A stretch of DNA of 64,000 nt. It comes from Eunapius fragilis (Eukaryota > Porifera > Demospongiae > Spongillida > Spongillidae). A program made the position numbers and the translations under genes. The notes beneath the pieces were generated by a model, which ran no database searches, was not told the DNA's origin, and saw nothing but the letters and a program-made list of their open reading frames with translations. Where the stretch lies: assembly GCA_963681505.1 (NCBI GenBank), contig OY811976.1, positions 8,374,149 through 8,438,148 of the forward strand. The letters run 5' to 3'. The stretch's first letter is position 1, and each line of letters begins with the position of its first letter. This document shows positions 35,201 through 47,285 of the stretch, piece by piece.

Positions 35201-36179
35201 TCGCTTTTGCATCCATTTATTAAGTATAGGCTATATAGTGTATATCGGAACTGTACCATGAATGCTGAGGCACATCGTTAAAACTATAATAGTGAGCTGG
35301 CTTTTAAAGGTTACAATACGACAATTGTATATGCCTGCTGATTCTTTACTTTTCCAATTTCATCTATAATGATTGGAGTATTATAAAACATGTTTAGCTT
35401 AGAAAAAATAACTGGTTAAATGATCCTCCTCGACCCTGTCCTGTTTTAAAACGGCCTACGGTGTACATGTTGTTCTACTACTCAAAACAAATGAAAGAAC
35501 GTGCTTAACTCGCGGTCCTGGATATCTATAAGTATGTGCTGTCACCCCATTTTCCCTCATAATTCTTTCACCCGTTTTGAGAACATCACTGAACAAAGCC
35601 CTATAACTGCTGATTCCATTTCAGTATAGTCAAGGATCCGTCGATGCGGAGGCAATAAGACAAGAAGCATTTTGGTCGCCATTTGTCAAATCCCTCGTGC
35701 TGGTAGCAAGTATACCATCCTCCATGAATCAAATTACTGCTCATGCAGTTTATTAAAATGTTCAATTCTGGAGTTATACCATTTTGCGCGACTTTCCAAG
35801 CGCCCTGTATAGATCGATATGAGGCCAGGTATTATTGTGTTATGCGCGCGTTATAACTATGAATAACTGCGAAGGTTGTGTTGCAACTTAATTGCTAACA
35901 TGGGGGAGTACCGGAAATCTGCCCCTCTCACTTTATAATACCTTCCGCAGCGCTAGGGCTCTAGCTTTGTTCTCGTCTTGCTTCTGGAGGTATTACACTC
36001 GTTGCTTAGACACTTCTTTTGATTACACGAAGGCATTTTTAGAAAAACAACTTCACTATAGCGCACCAAATACACTGATTAAGTGCAGGTTAGAGACCTA
36101 AAATTATAATTATATACATAGAACTTGATATGTGTCTATATTACTATGTGACATGTAAAGATAACGTAAACGTACCTGT
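35201..36179. other. intergenic spacer
   Basis: No gene, repeat or RNA that I can support is present. The short open frames lack conserved features. Confidence 0.4.
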
Positions 36180-36460
36180 AAATTTCGAAGCGATTGGTAC
36201 TATCCCCGTCCTTCTAAACCGTTCCTGGCTTGAGTTATACCTTCCTAAGAAGAAGAAGTGGAAGACAACGACGACGATGGAGAATTATTTTACGACTGGG
36301 CTCGAGAAACAGGAAATTGTTTATTTCTCTATAACCACACCGGTTTATGACACGGAACTAACGTAGAACTGTAGATCGTTGTGCTCTCATTCCATCGCTA
36401 TAAAGAGATAAGCGATCCGTTTCTCCGTTGTCCCTCCAGACGCTAGTGAAGTTTTATTAA
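36180..36460 (+). repeat. unnamed repeat family B, diverged copy
   Basis: The stretch shows GAAGCGATTGGTACTAT, GTTCCTGGCTTGAGTTATAC and AAGAAGAAGAAGTGGAAGAC in the same order and spacing as the copies at 28360 and 38665. Similarity fades after about 36330. Confidence 0.6.
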
Positions 36461-36978
36461 TGACATTTATCAACCCTCAATCAATCCTATAGATTATCCC
36501 TATAAAAAGCACACCATTCTCATTCCCAACTGCACCCAACTTCTGTCCTGTTAGCTTCTTGACCCATAGTTGGTCTGCTTAGTCATTGAAAGTATCATTG
36601 TTCTGATAAACTGTATAACCCCGTCATTGCATGTATTTTCCATCAAACAATGAAAACTTATTAAAAACCTATATTGAATAATTGGTGTCAGAATATTTAC
36701 CCTTGTTGGCAATTCTTCCAGTCTTGTATCCATATAATTTTACAAACTCGTGCATTATACCGTATATGCATGCGTACGGAGGTATAGTATAGATATTTGT
36801 CCTGTTTACTCAATCCTGGTATGCTCAACCTGGTTCTTGTCAGAGCAAATGCAAGGGCACTGCTATCCCGAGCGATGGGATCAGCTCTGACATCACAGCT
36901 AATAATTAACTACTATAGGCTGTATGCTGTCCAATCATAGTCGGTGTGTATTTGGTGTACTTGTGTGATAACAATAAT
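36461..36978. other. intergenic spacer
   Basis: I see no supportable feature. Confidence 0.4.
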
Positions 36979-37263
36979 ACAAGTGATAAAAACACTCTCT
37001 ATGCGAGAAGGTTGGTGGTATATAGGAATCAAAGGCGGTGGTGGTGTAAAAAGCAAGGGAACAAGGATTGTGATTGAAAAGGAAAAAAGAAATAGACCTA
37101 TATTAGCAGCATGTCGTCATGTTTAACTGTGTGTGCTAATATAGGTCTATTTCATTTTTCCTTTTCAATCACAATCCTTGTTCCCTTGCTTTTTACACCA
37201 CCACCGCCTTTGATTCCTATATACCACCAACCTTCTCGCATAGAGAGTGTTTTTATCACTTGT
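36979..37263. mobile_element. palindromic MITE, family A (near-perfect hairpin)
   Basis: A 285-bp foldback with ends ACAAGTGATAAAAACACTCT on both strands, arms of about 130 bp and a loop near 37108-37130. It is nearly identical to 54570-54851 and marks the left end of a 2-kb duplicated unit. Confidence 0.92.
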
Positions 37264-38998
37264 TTCCTACATTTTTTGGTAGATTTAGTATTGTATTTAG
37301 TTCTTGAAAAGTAACCATGTAGCAAGAATGTCAAATGACAGTTTTATTTTAGAATCTCGTGGCCATGCAATTTTTTGAGGTGTGGGTGTACCATTAAAAC
37401 ACACAGTATTACTATTTAAACAATAAGTACAAGTATTTCATTTATAACCCAGGAGCATGTCATCTTGTATAGGATATACTGCTGTATATTCTGGACCAGG
37501 ATATACTTCTGTATATCCAGGATATATAGCAGGTAGAGCAGGTGGAGCTAATCCTGCAGCTGGACATGGATGGAACCACTCGTGGACCTGGACCTGAAAC
37601 AAATCCTCCACTGGCAAGTGAAGCCATATAACACATCAGACAAAGATTACATGTACCCACTGATCTCACGCTATTATCAGATAAACCACAAGACGTTGTC
37701 ATCAGCAACTTTGATACTATTAGATATAAATTATGCACCACAATACACATTAACATTATTACGAAATTGTTGTCAGCGAACAGCGTGCACATATTTCAAA
37801 CAACAGCACGGAGAGAGCTGCAATATCTTCCGCTGTAACTGTTGCATAAAATATTTTAGCGATACACTTTTCATGCTATAATTTATGTCCAGATCCAACA
37901 TTCATGGTGTAACGCACATTCGGGGTGGTCGCTTTGATGGTCCTTTCAGTAGCGCGCTTGACACCTTGTCGTGTCTTGTATTGCACTCGTTTGGCATATC
38001 TGTAGGTGTACGAGTGGCTAGTTGTTGCCGGGTTTTTTTTTTCTGTAAGGGCGGTGGTGTGGGGGGGACACATTCTAATTGGAGCCTCTTACTTCACATT
38101 ATCTGCTGTAGACTGTATACCGTAGTATCTGATCGCGTATGTAGTTCCACCGACAGAATTCGAAAGTTATGCTATATAAGAAGCTATAGTATAGAAATCA
38201 ATTCGGTCAAAACAATTATATGCGATAGTGTCGGGTACTTACGTGTATGGTAGTTTTGGCTTTCATTTCAAGCTGCGTAACGAATGATAAGAGTTGAGAG
38301 TAACGCACAGGCGTCATGCAGAAAATGATACCTTGAATATTCGTCAGGAGCCTTCCTATAACGTTATCGCTGCTCCATTCCGTTTCTCAACCATTTGGCA
38401 TTATGGTTGGACATTTATACATGGAGCCGTAGGGACCCGAAAAGGCTCTTGGATTCAGTGCGTATACCTCTTCCACAGCGTGCGGGAATATTAAGAATTT
38501 GAATCACGCCCACGACACGTGGCTATTATTGCATTTAAAAATAGCTAGCTGATGTAATTGGGTATTTTTAACCGAATACCAAATGAGGTACTATTCGCTT
38601 TAGTTAATTGCCCGAACAGTTAGGCGTCTAACAGACCCCCGAAGATAACCTGCGGACGCATCCTGAAGCGATTGGTACACTTGGCGTGCTTTACAAACGT
38701 TCCTGTCGTGAGTTATACTCTCCGGAAGGAAGAAGAAGAAGAAGAAGCCGACGGAGGAGAAATTTTAGGTGGGACTGGGTACGGACGATGGGGACGAGTA
38801 TTTTTGTTCTCTAAAAGTACACCGTCTTGTGACACAAATACAACGCAGAACTGTTGTCCTTTTTTATATCGCTCGAATGCCACTAAGAGCGAAGTGACCC
38901 GATTCTTAAATGTCCCGCTAGACGTGAGTGACGTTTTTTTAATGACATTCATGATACTGTTGGATTCCTATATGGAACCTACTCGCGTAGGTTCCGAT
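37264..38998 (+). repeat. duplicated unit D, copy 1 (uninterrupted)
   Basis: Together with the MITE at 36979 this forms a unit of about 2.0 kb that recurs at 54570-60325. Similarity is high and runs through non-coding sequence up to a short palindrome (GGAACCTACTCGCGTAGGTT) ending near 38998. At 37900-37902 this copy has an uninterrupted ATT where the second copy carries a 3,679-bp insertion. The inverse strand has short frames with plausible splice motifs (for example near 37594 and 38240), but the two copies disagree in frame, so I do not call a gene. Confidence 0.88.
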
Positions 38999-39355
38999 AC
39001 GTTTTTCGAATAATAGTTAATAATCAGGAACTACTATTGTAGTTCCTATATAGGAATTGACCCGGGTCGTGAATATCATTACAAAAACGCGGCAGGCGTA
39101 TAACTCGCGTACCAAGAAACGGATAGTTTAGCTCTTTGTTGCTATCGAACCAGAAGGCAAAGACGGTCATTTTAATTTTTTGTTCCAGTCTTTAAACTAT
39201 TTGTTTTAAGAGAACAAAAGCTCGTGTTTCCCTCGTCCGCAGGCAATTCTTCTCCGTCGTCATCGTCGTCGTCTTCTTCTAATTCTCTGGTAAGCATAAC
39301 TCGGGATAGGAACGGTTTGAAAGAGCGCAAGTTATATCAATCGCTTTAAAATCTC
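38660..39355. repeat. foldback made of two family B arms
   Basis: The stretch 38660-38990 and the reverse complement of 39015-39355 align with moderate divergence. Shared segments in order are AAGCGATTG, CGTTCCTGTCGTGAGTTATA, a GAAGAAG run, TTTTGTTCTCT and a TCCTATAT(G/A)GGAAC motif at the centre. The arrangement suggests family B is the terminal inverted repeat of a larger element, here collapsed to its two ends. Only the left arm is retained in unit D copy 2. Confidence 0.78.
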
Positions 39356-40168
39356 ATCTCTAGGTATCAGTTAGACAATAGCGGAAGTGATTCGCGCAAT
39401 CTGATTGGTCAATTGTAGGTATCTAAACGCGGTAGAAACCTAGAGTAGGTACTTTCACATCATTTCACGTAACGTACTTCCGCATATCCAAATATCTGCA
39501 GTAAAAATTGTGACTGGTTTATACGAAGGTTAAGAGAGGTAGGTATTTTTGAAAATCTAGTTCTCGATAGTTTAAAGACGATAAAACTTCAAATTTGCCT
39601 GGATCATGAAGCTTTGAGCGCTCTTTCACGCTGTATTGTATGTAGCATCGTACGCAATATCTAAATTAAGGATGTACTGCTTTTTAATTAGAGTAAAAAG
39701 TCAACGTTGTTTATTGTACTCTTCCAATGACGGGTCCTCCTCACAAATGTCAAAAAACGTTGCAGGCAAGCAATTTCTATCTACCTTGTAACTTTTAGGA
39801 CGATCTGGCTATGCGCAATCGCTCATTTTCAGCTCGCCGTTGAATGTGTCACAGCTACGTCATTGCTTGTCGTATTAAAACAGAATTTGGTTTTCATAGA
39901 AAGGAATCAATACTCTGTTAGGAGATGTAGAAATTGGATTTATAATACACTTCTTTGTAGAATTATGTAATCCAATCAACCTTCGAGTCACCTAAATAAG
40001 CCCTTTTTTGAGGGTGTCTACTCGGGTCCTATGTATAAACACATTGCATCGTTGTATTGATCTATGAGCGCTATTATATGCAACTTTCAGAATTTTTGGA
40101 CTGTGCGCAATAATTTATTTTCGCCACAGACCAAGTTTATAGGATTGCGGGAGATGCGTTAACCATGC
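39356..40168. other. intergenic spacer
   Basis: I see no supportable feature. It may hold the 5' flank of the transposase-like relic that follows. Confidence 0.4.
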
Positions 40169-41421
40169 ATGCAAAGACCGTTTTTTAAAAATCAACCTAA
40201 AACTAACAATATTGATACCATGAGAAATAAAAAAATGTATGATATACCTATCAGAAAATGCATATACTATTGTCTTCTTAATAATGTTTCTGCTGAAACT
40301 GCTGCAACAGTAATAGAAATGGTAGTTAAAGAAATGACTGGAGATTGCGTACAAAGCCTTCCAAATGTGGCTACAATCAGTCGTATGGCCTATGAGATGG
40401 GTGTGTTAAGTGACATCCAGTCTGGAGAACTCTTAGTTACACAAGATAGCATAACATTAGCATGGGATGCAACATGTATTGATGGTTCACATATCAATGA
40501 GGTACATATATGTGCCCCTGGATGAAAAGCTAATGTGTTGCAGATTAATGAGCTTCCTGGTGGAAAAACGGATGATTATTATACCCACATTGCCAATTCG
40601 ATAAATGATGCTGTTATGGCATATTCAGCCTGCTTTAATTTAGATGTAGTTTCAAAAATTAGCTCATAATCATTTACAATGTACTATGAGTGATAGGGTT
40701 AGTGTCAACCACTGTGTATGGTTAAAACTAGAAGAACTGTTTCAGCACAACTTTTAGAGTTAAAATGTAATGTGCATCCACTGGATGGTATATCAAATAA
40801 GATTAGAAGTACATTTAAAGTATATGACAATGACAATGGGATACAAAGTTGCACATTTGGCAGTGATTGTGCAGTGGCTTTAAGTACTTTTTGCATTGTG
40901 AAAATGTTAAGCCATGCAGGGACTGTTATTCGATATGTAGGAAATCGATTCAATGTTTTATTTTGGCTGGAAATTTTTTTAAGATCAAAGATAGATTATT
41001 GTACTATCTGCAAAATATGTGTTACTGCAAATACAGTTTGAAGACTAGCTTAATTAATGATTTACAGAATAAATCGATAATAATTCAGCTAAGAGTACTA
41101 GGATTGATTGGAAAATTCATAACTGGGCCTTGGATGAAGATCCTTTACAGTAATAGCGAATGTAAGGCAAACCTTGAAATGGTTCCCATGATTAAGATGT
41201 GCACAATAACATTGCGGGACCTGATACAGAAACCAACTTTCTTTCTAACTGCAATATCAAATGTCTTTGGAGAGAAGCTAAGTGAAGAGGATGAGACTCT
41301 ACTGTGTTTGCAAGCACAATTATCCAGTGATGAGGAATCCGAATTTAATGAAGTTATGAGCTTGGCTGTAAGAAGCCCTCTAGAAGTTGCTGGAGCCATA
41401 CTTGCATGGTTCTCTCAATAA
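40169..41421 (+). pseudogene. transposase-like relic, unclassified family
   Basis: Two stretches of readable protein lie in one orientation. The first contains SLPNVATISRMAYEMGV and then WDATCIDGSHINEVHI, which looks like the first Asp region of an RNase H-fold transposase. The second contains RYVGNRFNVLFW followed by LINDLQNKSIIIQLRVLG and GKFITGPWMK. From memory this resembles a large uncharacterised protein family that is repeated in sponge, cnidarian and fish genomes. The relic is broken, with several interruptions, and no terminal inverted repeats were found. Function in mobility is inference. Confidence 0.6.
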
Positions 41422-41957
41422 CCCATCAAATGATATGCTAGTAAGAAGTCAAGCCGCTCCAGTGCATAATATGCTGTCTGAACGTACCCCAGTGTCTTTC
41501 TTATCATTAATTATCTGGGGCAATTTGATCTTTAATTTATTTGAAACATTCAAACGGACGTCAAGAAATTTAGTTTAATGCATAATACATCGATAAATAC
41601 ACGTTACAATTTCACTAAGAAAATAGTATTTCTTCCCTAAATGCAGATTACTTGTGTAGATCTACAACATGGCATTCTTCATATCAAATTTGGAATCGAA
41701 ATGTTGAAAGACAAAAATCTTATGACCGTTTGAATATAGGCATTACCGCGATCACAGTTTTTATAATATCTCCGCATCGCTCACCATACATTGTTTTATC
41801 GATACTTAAAGGCCCGTTTCTCCGGTTAGGATTAAGCTACAAAAAAGATAAAAACTGTTTTGAAAACCATTCAATATGGTCTTTAAACTGATGCATTTAG
41901 TTACGCATGAATGTTTGTTTGAAACTTTTTGGTAAAGTACCTACCTAGAGAGGGACA
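41422..41957. other. intergenic spacer
   Basis: This AT-rich stretch probably contains the 3' flank of the transposase-like relic. No feature is supportable. Confidence 0.4.
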
Positions 41958-42022
41958 CTAAGTGCCAGCGGGGGGGATTCTAAGTGCCCCGGGCACTTAG
42001 AATCCCCCCCACTGGCACTTAG
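41958..42022. repeat. 65-bp palindrome
   Basis: The arms are built on TAAGTGCCAG and GGGGATTCTAAGTGCCC and meet at a CCCGGG centre with essentially no loop. It sits about 80 bp before a second, longer foldback with the shared word GATT(C/T)(T/A)AA. Confidence 0.75.
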
Positions 42023-42100
42023 AATCCCTCCCGTTATCGTTATCGCGTTGCGCGATAATGTAATTGGTTGCTACGTACGCGTTGCTATTGTCTAAATTGG

Positions 42101-42240
42101 TTAGACACTGAAACCGAGGGATCTACGTGATTTAGAATCCCCTCGGGCCCTTAGTAGCGCCCTCGCTACCTCTCGGGACGCTACAGCCCAGGGCCCTCGG
42201 GGATTCTAAATCACGTAGATCCCTCGGTTTCAGTGTCTAA
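42101..42240. mobile_element. 140-bp foldback element
   Basis: The ends TTAGACACTGAAACCGAGGG are perfect complements over about 50 bp, and a loop of about 40 bp (42151-42190) contains GTAGCG. The arms include GATCTACGTGATTTAGAATC. Flanking target duplication is unclear. No coding capacity is present. Confidence 0.85.
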
Positions 42241-42713
42241 CCTATATTTAAAGCATGAAACTGACATACGTCATCATTACGTAATGCGGATTGTTAAATT
42301 GAAGCGTTCCCATGGCAACATTCACGTATAATTAGATTGTGCAGCGTTAAAACTGGTGAAATTTCATTTGATCGTAGTTTTTCATTTTATCGCAGTTTTC
42401 ACCACTTTTGGCTAGCAAAGTTGTTTTTGTCAAAATGCCTTCGTCAACAAAAGAGGAGAGCTAAATGACGAGAGGAATACGAAACGCCAGACGGTCGACG
42501 AGTTAGAGTCCTCCCGCTACGGTACAATGCTGACCCTTCAAAAGCGGGCGTCTGCTCGTGACGGTAATTGAAGTGGGGGGGGGGGGGGGGGGGGGGGGGG
42601 TGGAGAGGGGGGTGGGAAGATGCATAAGTGCAATTAAAGAGGCTACGTCATAACTATAACTTGTGAGCACTTGCCAGTATTTCGCAGAAATCATCGACAA
42701 TGAAATGAAAAAT
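42241..42713. other. intergenic spacer with poly-G run
   Basis: A G-run lies at about 42568-42600. No gene is seen. Confidence 0.4.
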
Positions 42714-42909
42714 AGTAAAGAAAAACATTCTCTAACCATACTAAATTCCTATATTTAGTACTTCATTAGGTTCTGTTTAATTTACACGTGCTAAATATAG
42801 GATTTTAGTATCATTTATCATTTCCCAAAACCTTGTTCCCTTCTTTTTTACACCATCTTTGCCTCCAGTTCCTATATCCCGCCAACTTTCTAATGTTTTT
42901 CTTTACTTG
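42714..42909. mobile_element. MITE family A, decayed copy
   Basis: The outer ends (AGTAAAGAAAAACATTCTCT and its complement) and inner words such as CCTTGTTCCCTTCTTTTTTA match the family, but the left arm has lost most of its length. Confidence 0.72.
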
Positions 42910-42939
42910 TAATAATGTACATGTTCGTGTATCCATTTA

Positions 42940-43007
42940 AGCCTCGTCCCCAGGCCGTCAATTAAAGCTTTTTCCTAAACTTTAATTGACGGCCTGGGAA
43001 CGAGGCT
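42940..43007. mobile_element. 68-bp foldback, related to 28172-28304
   Basis: The ends AGCCTCGTCCCCAGGCCGTC and complement resemble TAGTCTCGTACCCAGACCGTC of the 133-bp element. A shared GTATCCA lies close to both sides and may be a remnant target duplication. Confidence 0.72.
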
Positions 43008-45199
43008 AGTATCCAAGCATTCCCTATGCATATTGCTATTTTAATAATACCAAAGTAAAAATTCAATAGCGACAGGAAACCCCTAAGTATGTTTCGGTTT
43101 TGCACCCATGGGCGTAGCGTTGTGGTATGCAGCATTGAAAAATCGGCGTTAACAGTCCGGAAGTTATATAAGATTTGATTTGGATGCTTACGCATCAATA
43201 TTTCCTTGTGTAATCACTATTCAAATATAGTGGGCAATATATATTACACGGAGTGTATGGCAATATGCTGTTTTTTTATATTACATTGCATGCAGAGAGA
43301 TTATATCATTTTCACTATACCTAGTGAATTGCCGTTCACATGTGCATATCGACAGGTTATGAATAGGACTGCGAGAAATACCTGCCGTATATAGCCACCT
43401 GAAACAATGCATACATTGAGTTTAAATTTAACAATGCAAGGTCACTTACCATCTCTATGAACTTGACAGCAGTGTAAACAATGATGTTTGCACGCCATAT
43501 TGTGTAGTATGCCGGAAACCTCTGAAGTTGTGCCGTTGTTAATGGTCATGCAGAGTAAAGAGCAAGCAGAACGTTTTTTAAATATGCTTCGCCCCTTTTG
43601 TGCACGAATTTGCACAATTTCGAAATTGTCCCATTTGAAATTTTTTATAAATTGCGATCTGGAAATTGCAACCCAATTGCCCTGCATGCGTTATTTGAAA
43701 TCGAGTTCCAAAATGCTAAAATTTCACGTGTTGGTTACTTTGTAATTGCGCAAAACAATTTAGAAACTGCAATTGAAGCATTGGAGGACAATTTCGAAAA
43801 GGTACATATAATTTCGAAATTTTAGAAATTGCGCGCAATATCACGAGAACGCAAAGCAACCCCCGAAATGAAGGGCCGTGACCTCTAATCAGTACGAAAA
43901 ACGCCCCACCACTCCACGAGTGGAAATATTGGCAATGTGCATAGTAATTTAATTTGCTGCCGGGCTTTACAATTGCAATCCTCTGTGGCCCCTATACGAA
44001 TGCACAACTTCTGACCAGACGGTATTCACGCCATGTGATCGATCATACATGGTATTCAAGCTAATAGGGGGAAAGTAGATATAATGGACTTTCTCCAGTT
44101 TGCCGCGAAATTACAGTTGATGGTAACGGGCATGCTTACGGGAATAGTTGATCATGCTTCCGAAACAATTCACGATGGTTAGCGATCGCGTTTCGACAAA
44201 CCATATTTTGGGGCATCTAATGGCTGCAGAACTTCGAACCGGATGGGCAAATCTCAAGATGGCTGAAACAGCTTGAAGAATGCAGCTGTAACTTGGTCCC
44301 CTGGCATACGTATATAACTTCTATGTACATAACAGTGCAATGATTAATGGAAGGGATCTAAGCGAAGAATTAAGCGTTTTGCGGCTTCTGTGGTGTCGAG
44401 TATCTTAATTTTAAAACTTATTTATCGCGTCTGATAACCAAATCTGAAATCACTAAACATTTAGTTTAGCGCTCGATGCAATCTATGCATGTCCGTCTGA
44501 ACGAGACCACTAGATAGCTTCAGGCAATTATTCTCACTTCATTGCTATATTATAGTAGTAATTAGGAGGAGGATATCTTGGAGAAAAATGGGGAGTGTGT
44601 TATTTCTGTTGGTTATAGCGATAATAGGCGAATCGTTCCTATCGTTAAATCGTTACCCCGCTCAACGTGGGTCGCATGTCATTATTATCATGCAGTTAGT
44701 ATAGACAGCTATTCTCTCCCCGGGGTCACTATATATTACAAGTCCTAAACACACTGGCGTACCTTCCTGTTTCGCTCCAACTTCTCAGTACGCACGTTGG
44801 CGCAGCAGTAGTCAGTTATGCTGTATGTAATCAAAGCGAACTATAATAAACGGCTTACCTGCACAGTTTTATGGATATCACGATCGTGCCTTGTGATTAG
44901 TATTAGACACCGTATTTATATAGGCTCTGGAGGTACATGGATTTCGCGTGACGTATATTGCATCATTAACATTATTCAGGGCTGGCACGATGGAAGTTCC
45001 CCACACCAATACTTTTACTGTTTCTAATGAGCTTGTACGATTGCACATGCCATTACACGTACACACAGCACACACACATGCACACACACATGCACACACA
45101 TGCACATGGTGCCTGATGAAATAGCCAGAGATATAATACTATCTAACGTTATTTATGAAAGTGACCTGCGCATGTAACGTTACCTCCAATAATAATAAT
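43008..45199. other. intergenic spacer
   Basis: I see no gene, RNA or repeat that I can support. Short frames near 43440-43830 have no recognisable features. A short CA-rich run lies near 45058-45107. Confidence 0.4.
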
Positions 45200-45540
45200 A
45201 TCCTGGGCAAGCCAGCAAGTTTCGACCTGTCGATCACATTCCCGCTTAATCCCTCAGTTATTTTCGAAGCGAGTGTGACAACAGGAGTAGCTCGGACCAC
45301 TGAGCAAAGAAAACCGCACCGTTCAAATGATGCCAAATGTGACGAACCGTCTTGGGTCAGTGGCATTGGTGGTGCATGGAATCTTATGGAGCTCGAGGAA
45401 AGGAGGCTTTGAGAGTCTATCTCCCGTCTTTATAGCTAGCTTCACGTTTAGCCACCTGCTCGTCAAAGGCAAAGTCAGTGGTTCTTAACTGAACTATATG
45501 GGCGTCTGAACCTTCACTATGTGCGAGCTAATGTAATTGC
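45200..45540 (+). mobile_element. LINE 3' fragment 1
   Basis: The sequence encodes ASFDLSITFPLNPSV, then HRSNDAKCDE and, in another frame after a shift, TELYGRLNLHYVRANV. This is the end of the protein of a non-LTR retrotransposon with a restriction-like endonuclease, judged by comparison with the longer copy at 46250-47285. The 5' part is missing and the frame is disrupted. Confidence 0.75.
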
Positions 45541-45649
45541 TCATACATGTAATACATATTCTTGTGATGTAATGTAGGTATAGTTTTCATTTTGTATACT
45601 TTGTGTATTCCCTGTAACGTTATTTAAAAACACAAATAACTTTATGGGT
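45541..45649. other. short spacer between LINE fragments
   Basis: AT-rich, with no feature seen. It may be the 3' UTR of fragment 1. Confidence 0.35.
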
Positions 45650-45830
45650 ACTGGGGATCGGAAGCAAGACAAACTCTATCTCGACTTGGATCACGTTTAG
45701 CTTGTCGTATCAGCTGCATGCGTTGTTCCAAATCCCAGGCTATCACCCGACTGTATGGAAATCTGAGCATAACTCTGGTACGGGCTAATGCTAGAGCTCC
45801 GCTAGCAAGGTGTGCTGGCTGTAAGGATGG
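45650..45830 (+). mobile_element. LINE 3' fragment 2
   Basis: The plus-strand frame reads SEARQTLSRLGSRLACR and then RLYGNLSITLVRANARA, the same C-terminal segment as in fragments 1, 3 and 4. Only the last 60 or so codons remain. Confidence 0.72.
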
Positions 45831-45889
45831 TCCAGGCGATGATTTTTTAGAATAGGTTTTCACATTTTTTCCTTTTTAACATTATTATG

Positions 45890-46125
45890 GAAAAAAAAAA
45901 CATAAGGAGCTAGGGTGGGTTTGCGTCCCCATGGTGGTTGAGGCATATGGTGCTTGGGGGACAGAAGCAATGGAGTCATTTTCTCATCTGGCCTCTCGCC
46001 TTGCAACTAGCTCCAACAGGGCTAAGGCTGAGGTCCTAACTGCCTTATATGGGAGTCTGAATCTCAACCTAGTTAGAGCCAACGCCACAGCCCGGCATCC
46101 TCTACAGATGTTTTGTCCCTGACTA
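45890..46125 (+). mobile_element. LINE 3' fragment 3
   Basis: An intact short frame reads ELGWVCVPMVVEAYGAWG, then LASRLATSSNRAKAE and LYGSLNLNLVRANATA. It is 5'-truncated, which is the usual outcome of target-primed reverse transcription. Confidence 0.78.
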
Positions 46126-46249
46126 TTACCTATAGTAGGGTGCATTTAATTGCCTTACTGATGTATATTTGTGTATCGTAATAAGGTGTATTATTATACA
46201 TAAATTGCTTACATTATGTGCAAAAAAGATATACTTGTATAGGATACAT

Positions 46250-47285
46250 TAACAAAGCACTATAAAAGTCACAGCAAGTGTTTGGTGAGACACACCTGGC
46301 CAAAATTGCCCTGGCATTCTGCCTCATGAGAGTGAGGCTGAGGCTACTGTAGATGCCCAACATAACCTCATTCAGAGGTCGACAGAGTTTAGTGGCTACC
46401 TTTTTGGATATGGCCAAAAGTACATTGATGGCTTCATTGCCCCATCCCCCAAACACCTCCACAACCAAAGGGATGCATGACCATCCTCTAAGGGCACATG
46501 CCTCATCATTTCTTGAGTGCTTGGCCTCTTCTCCCATCTCAGCTGCATGACCACAGGTTTGAGCCGCTTCTTGTATAAATTGCAAATTAAGCGGATTGAT
46601 GACCTTTTATGTCAAATGCAGCTGGGCGTGAGAGGGACCAGTTTGGCACTAGGATGTCTGCTGGTCTTGATTGGTCTTTGGGAAGAATACCACTTCCTTT
46701 CTCAATGCATGCCTTGTGCAGAAGTCAGCAATGCAGTCCCTGAGTTGGTTGTGTCTGGTTATTACATCTCCCCCAGAGCGACAAGTGAGCATGTGATGTC
46801 CCCAAGCATCCATGTTGTGATGACAAAGTGGGCATGGTGTGCCCTCAGGTGTCAAAAGGAAGGCCAAGCCACCATTTTAAAATGACCTGTGCTTCATCAG
46901 GCATCAACGCAAGACCTAACTTTGGTGAAGGCTGCACTTTAAGCCATGCATGGGCTTGAGGCGCAGAGATAGCTTGCAATCTGGCCTTTGTCACAGTAGT
47001 TGCATCAGAAAAAAGTGAACTGAAGTCAGCTTCTTCAATGTGAGAGGATAGTACGTGCTGGGGGGGGTGGTACATCAAGTACACTTTCAACTGAGATGGC
47101 ATCTGGCTGGCATTGTACGCATTCACTGCAGCAAGAAAATAGACCTTTGAAGTCACCGAGCAATTGTCTGAGAGCATTGATGTGGTTAGAGATGAGATGT
47201 ATGCGGCAGGTGCATGGCGATAAAGGAAACGCAGACCAAGGCCACCATGACTCAGGTTCAGTGAGGCCTGATGTGCAAATAAATT
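46250..47285 (-). mobile_element. LINE 3' portion with restriction-like endonuclease, fragment 4
   Basis: The minus-strand frames read LNLSHGGLGLRF, PSPKLGLALMPDEAQ, CPLCHHNMDAWGHHMLTC (zinc-binding), RHNQLRDCIADFC, then in a shifted frame RPADILVPNW...AAFDI, and finally GWSCIPLVVEVFGGWGNE with a LTLMRQNARA end. The C-x2-C...H-x4-C knuckle followed by RPAD and a downstream Asp matches the layout of the restriction-like endonuclease of R2/NeSL-type LINEs (family knowledge). The reverse transcriptase is absent, and there are frameshifts and stops, so this is a dead 5'-truncated copy. Confidence 0.78.

Noticed and set aside
37440-38260. A possible spliced minus-strand gene inside unit D (start near 38250, acceptors near 38045 and 37594)
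   Set aside because: The second copy of the unit differs in frame and no protein family was recognised.
45642-45863. A 73-codon minus-strand frame
   Set aside because: The opposite strand carries the LINE C-terminal segment here, so this is its antisense.
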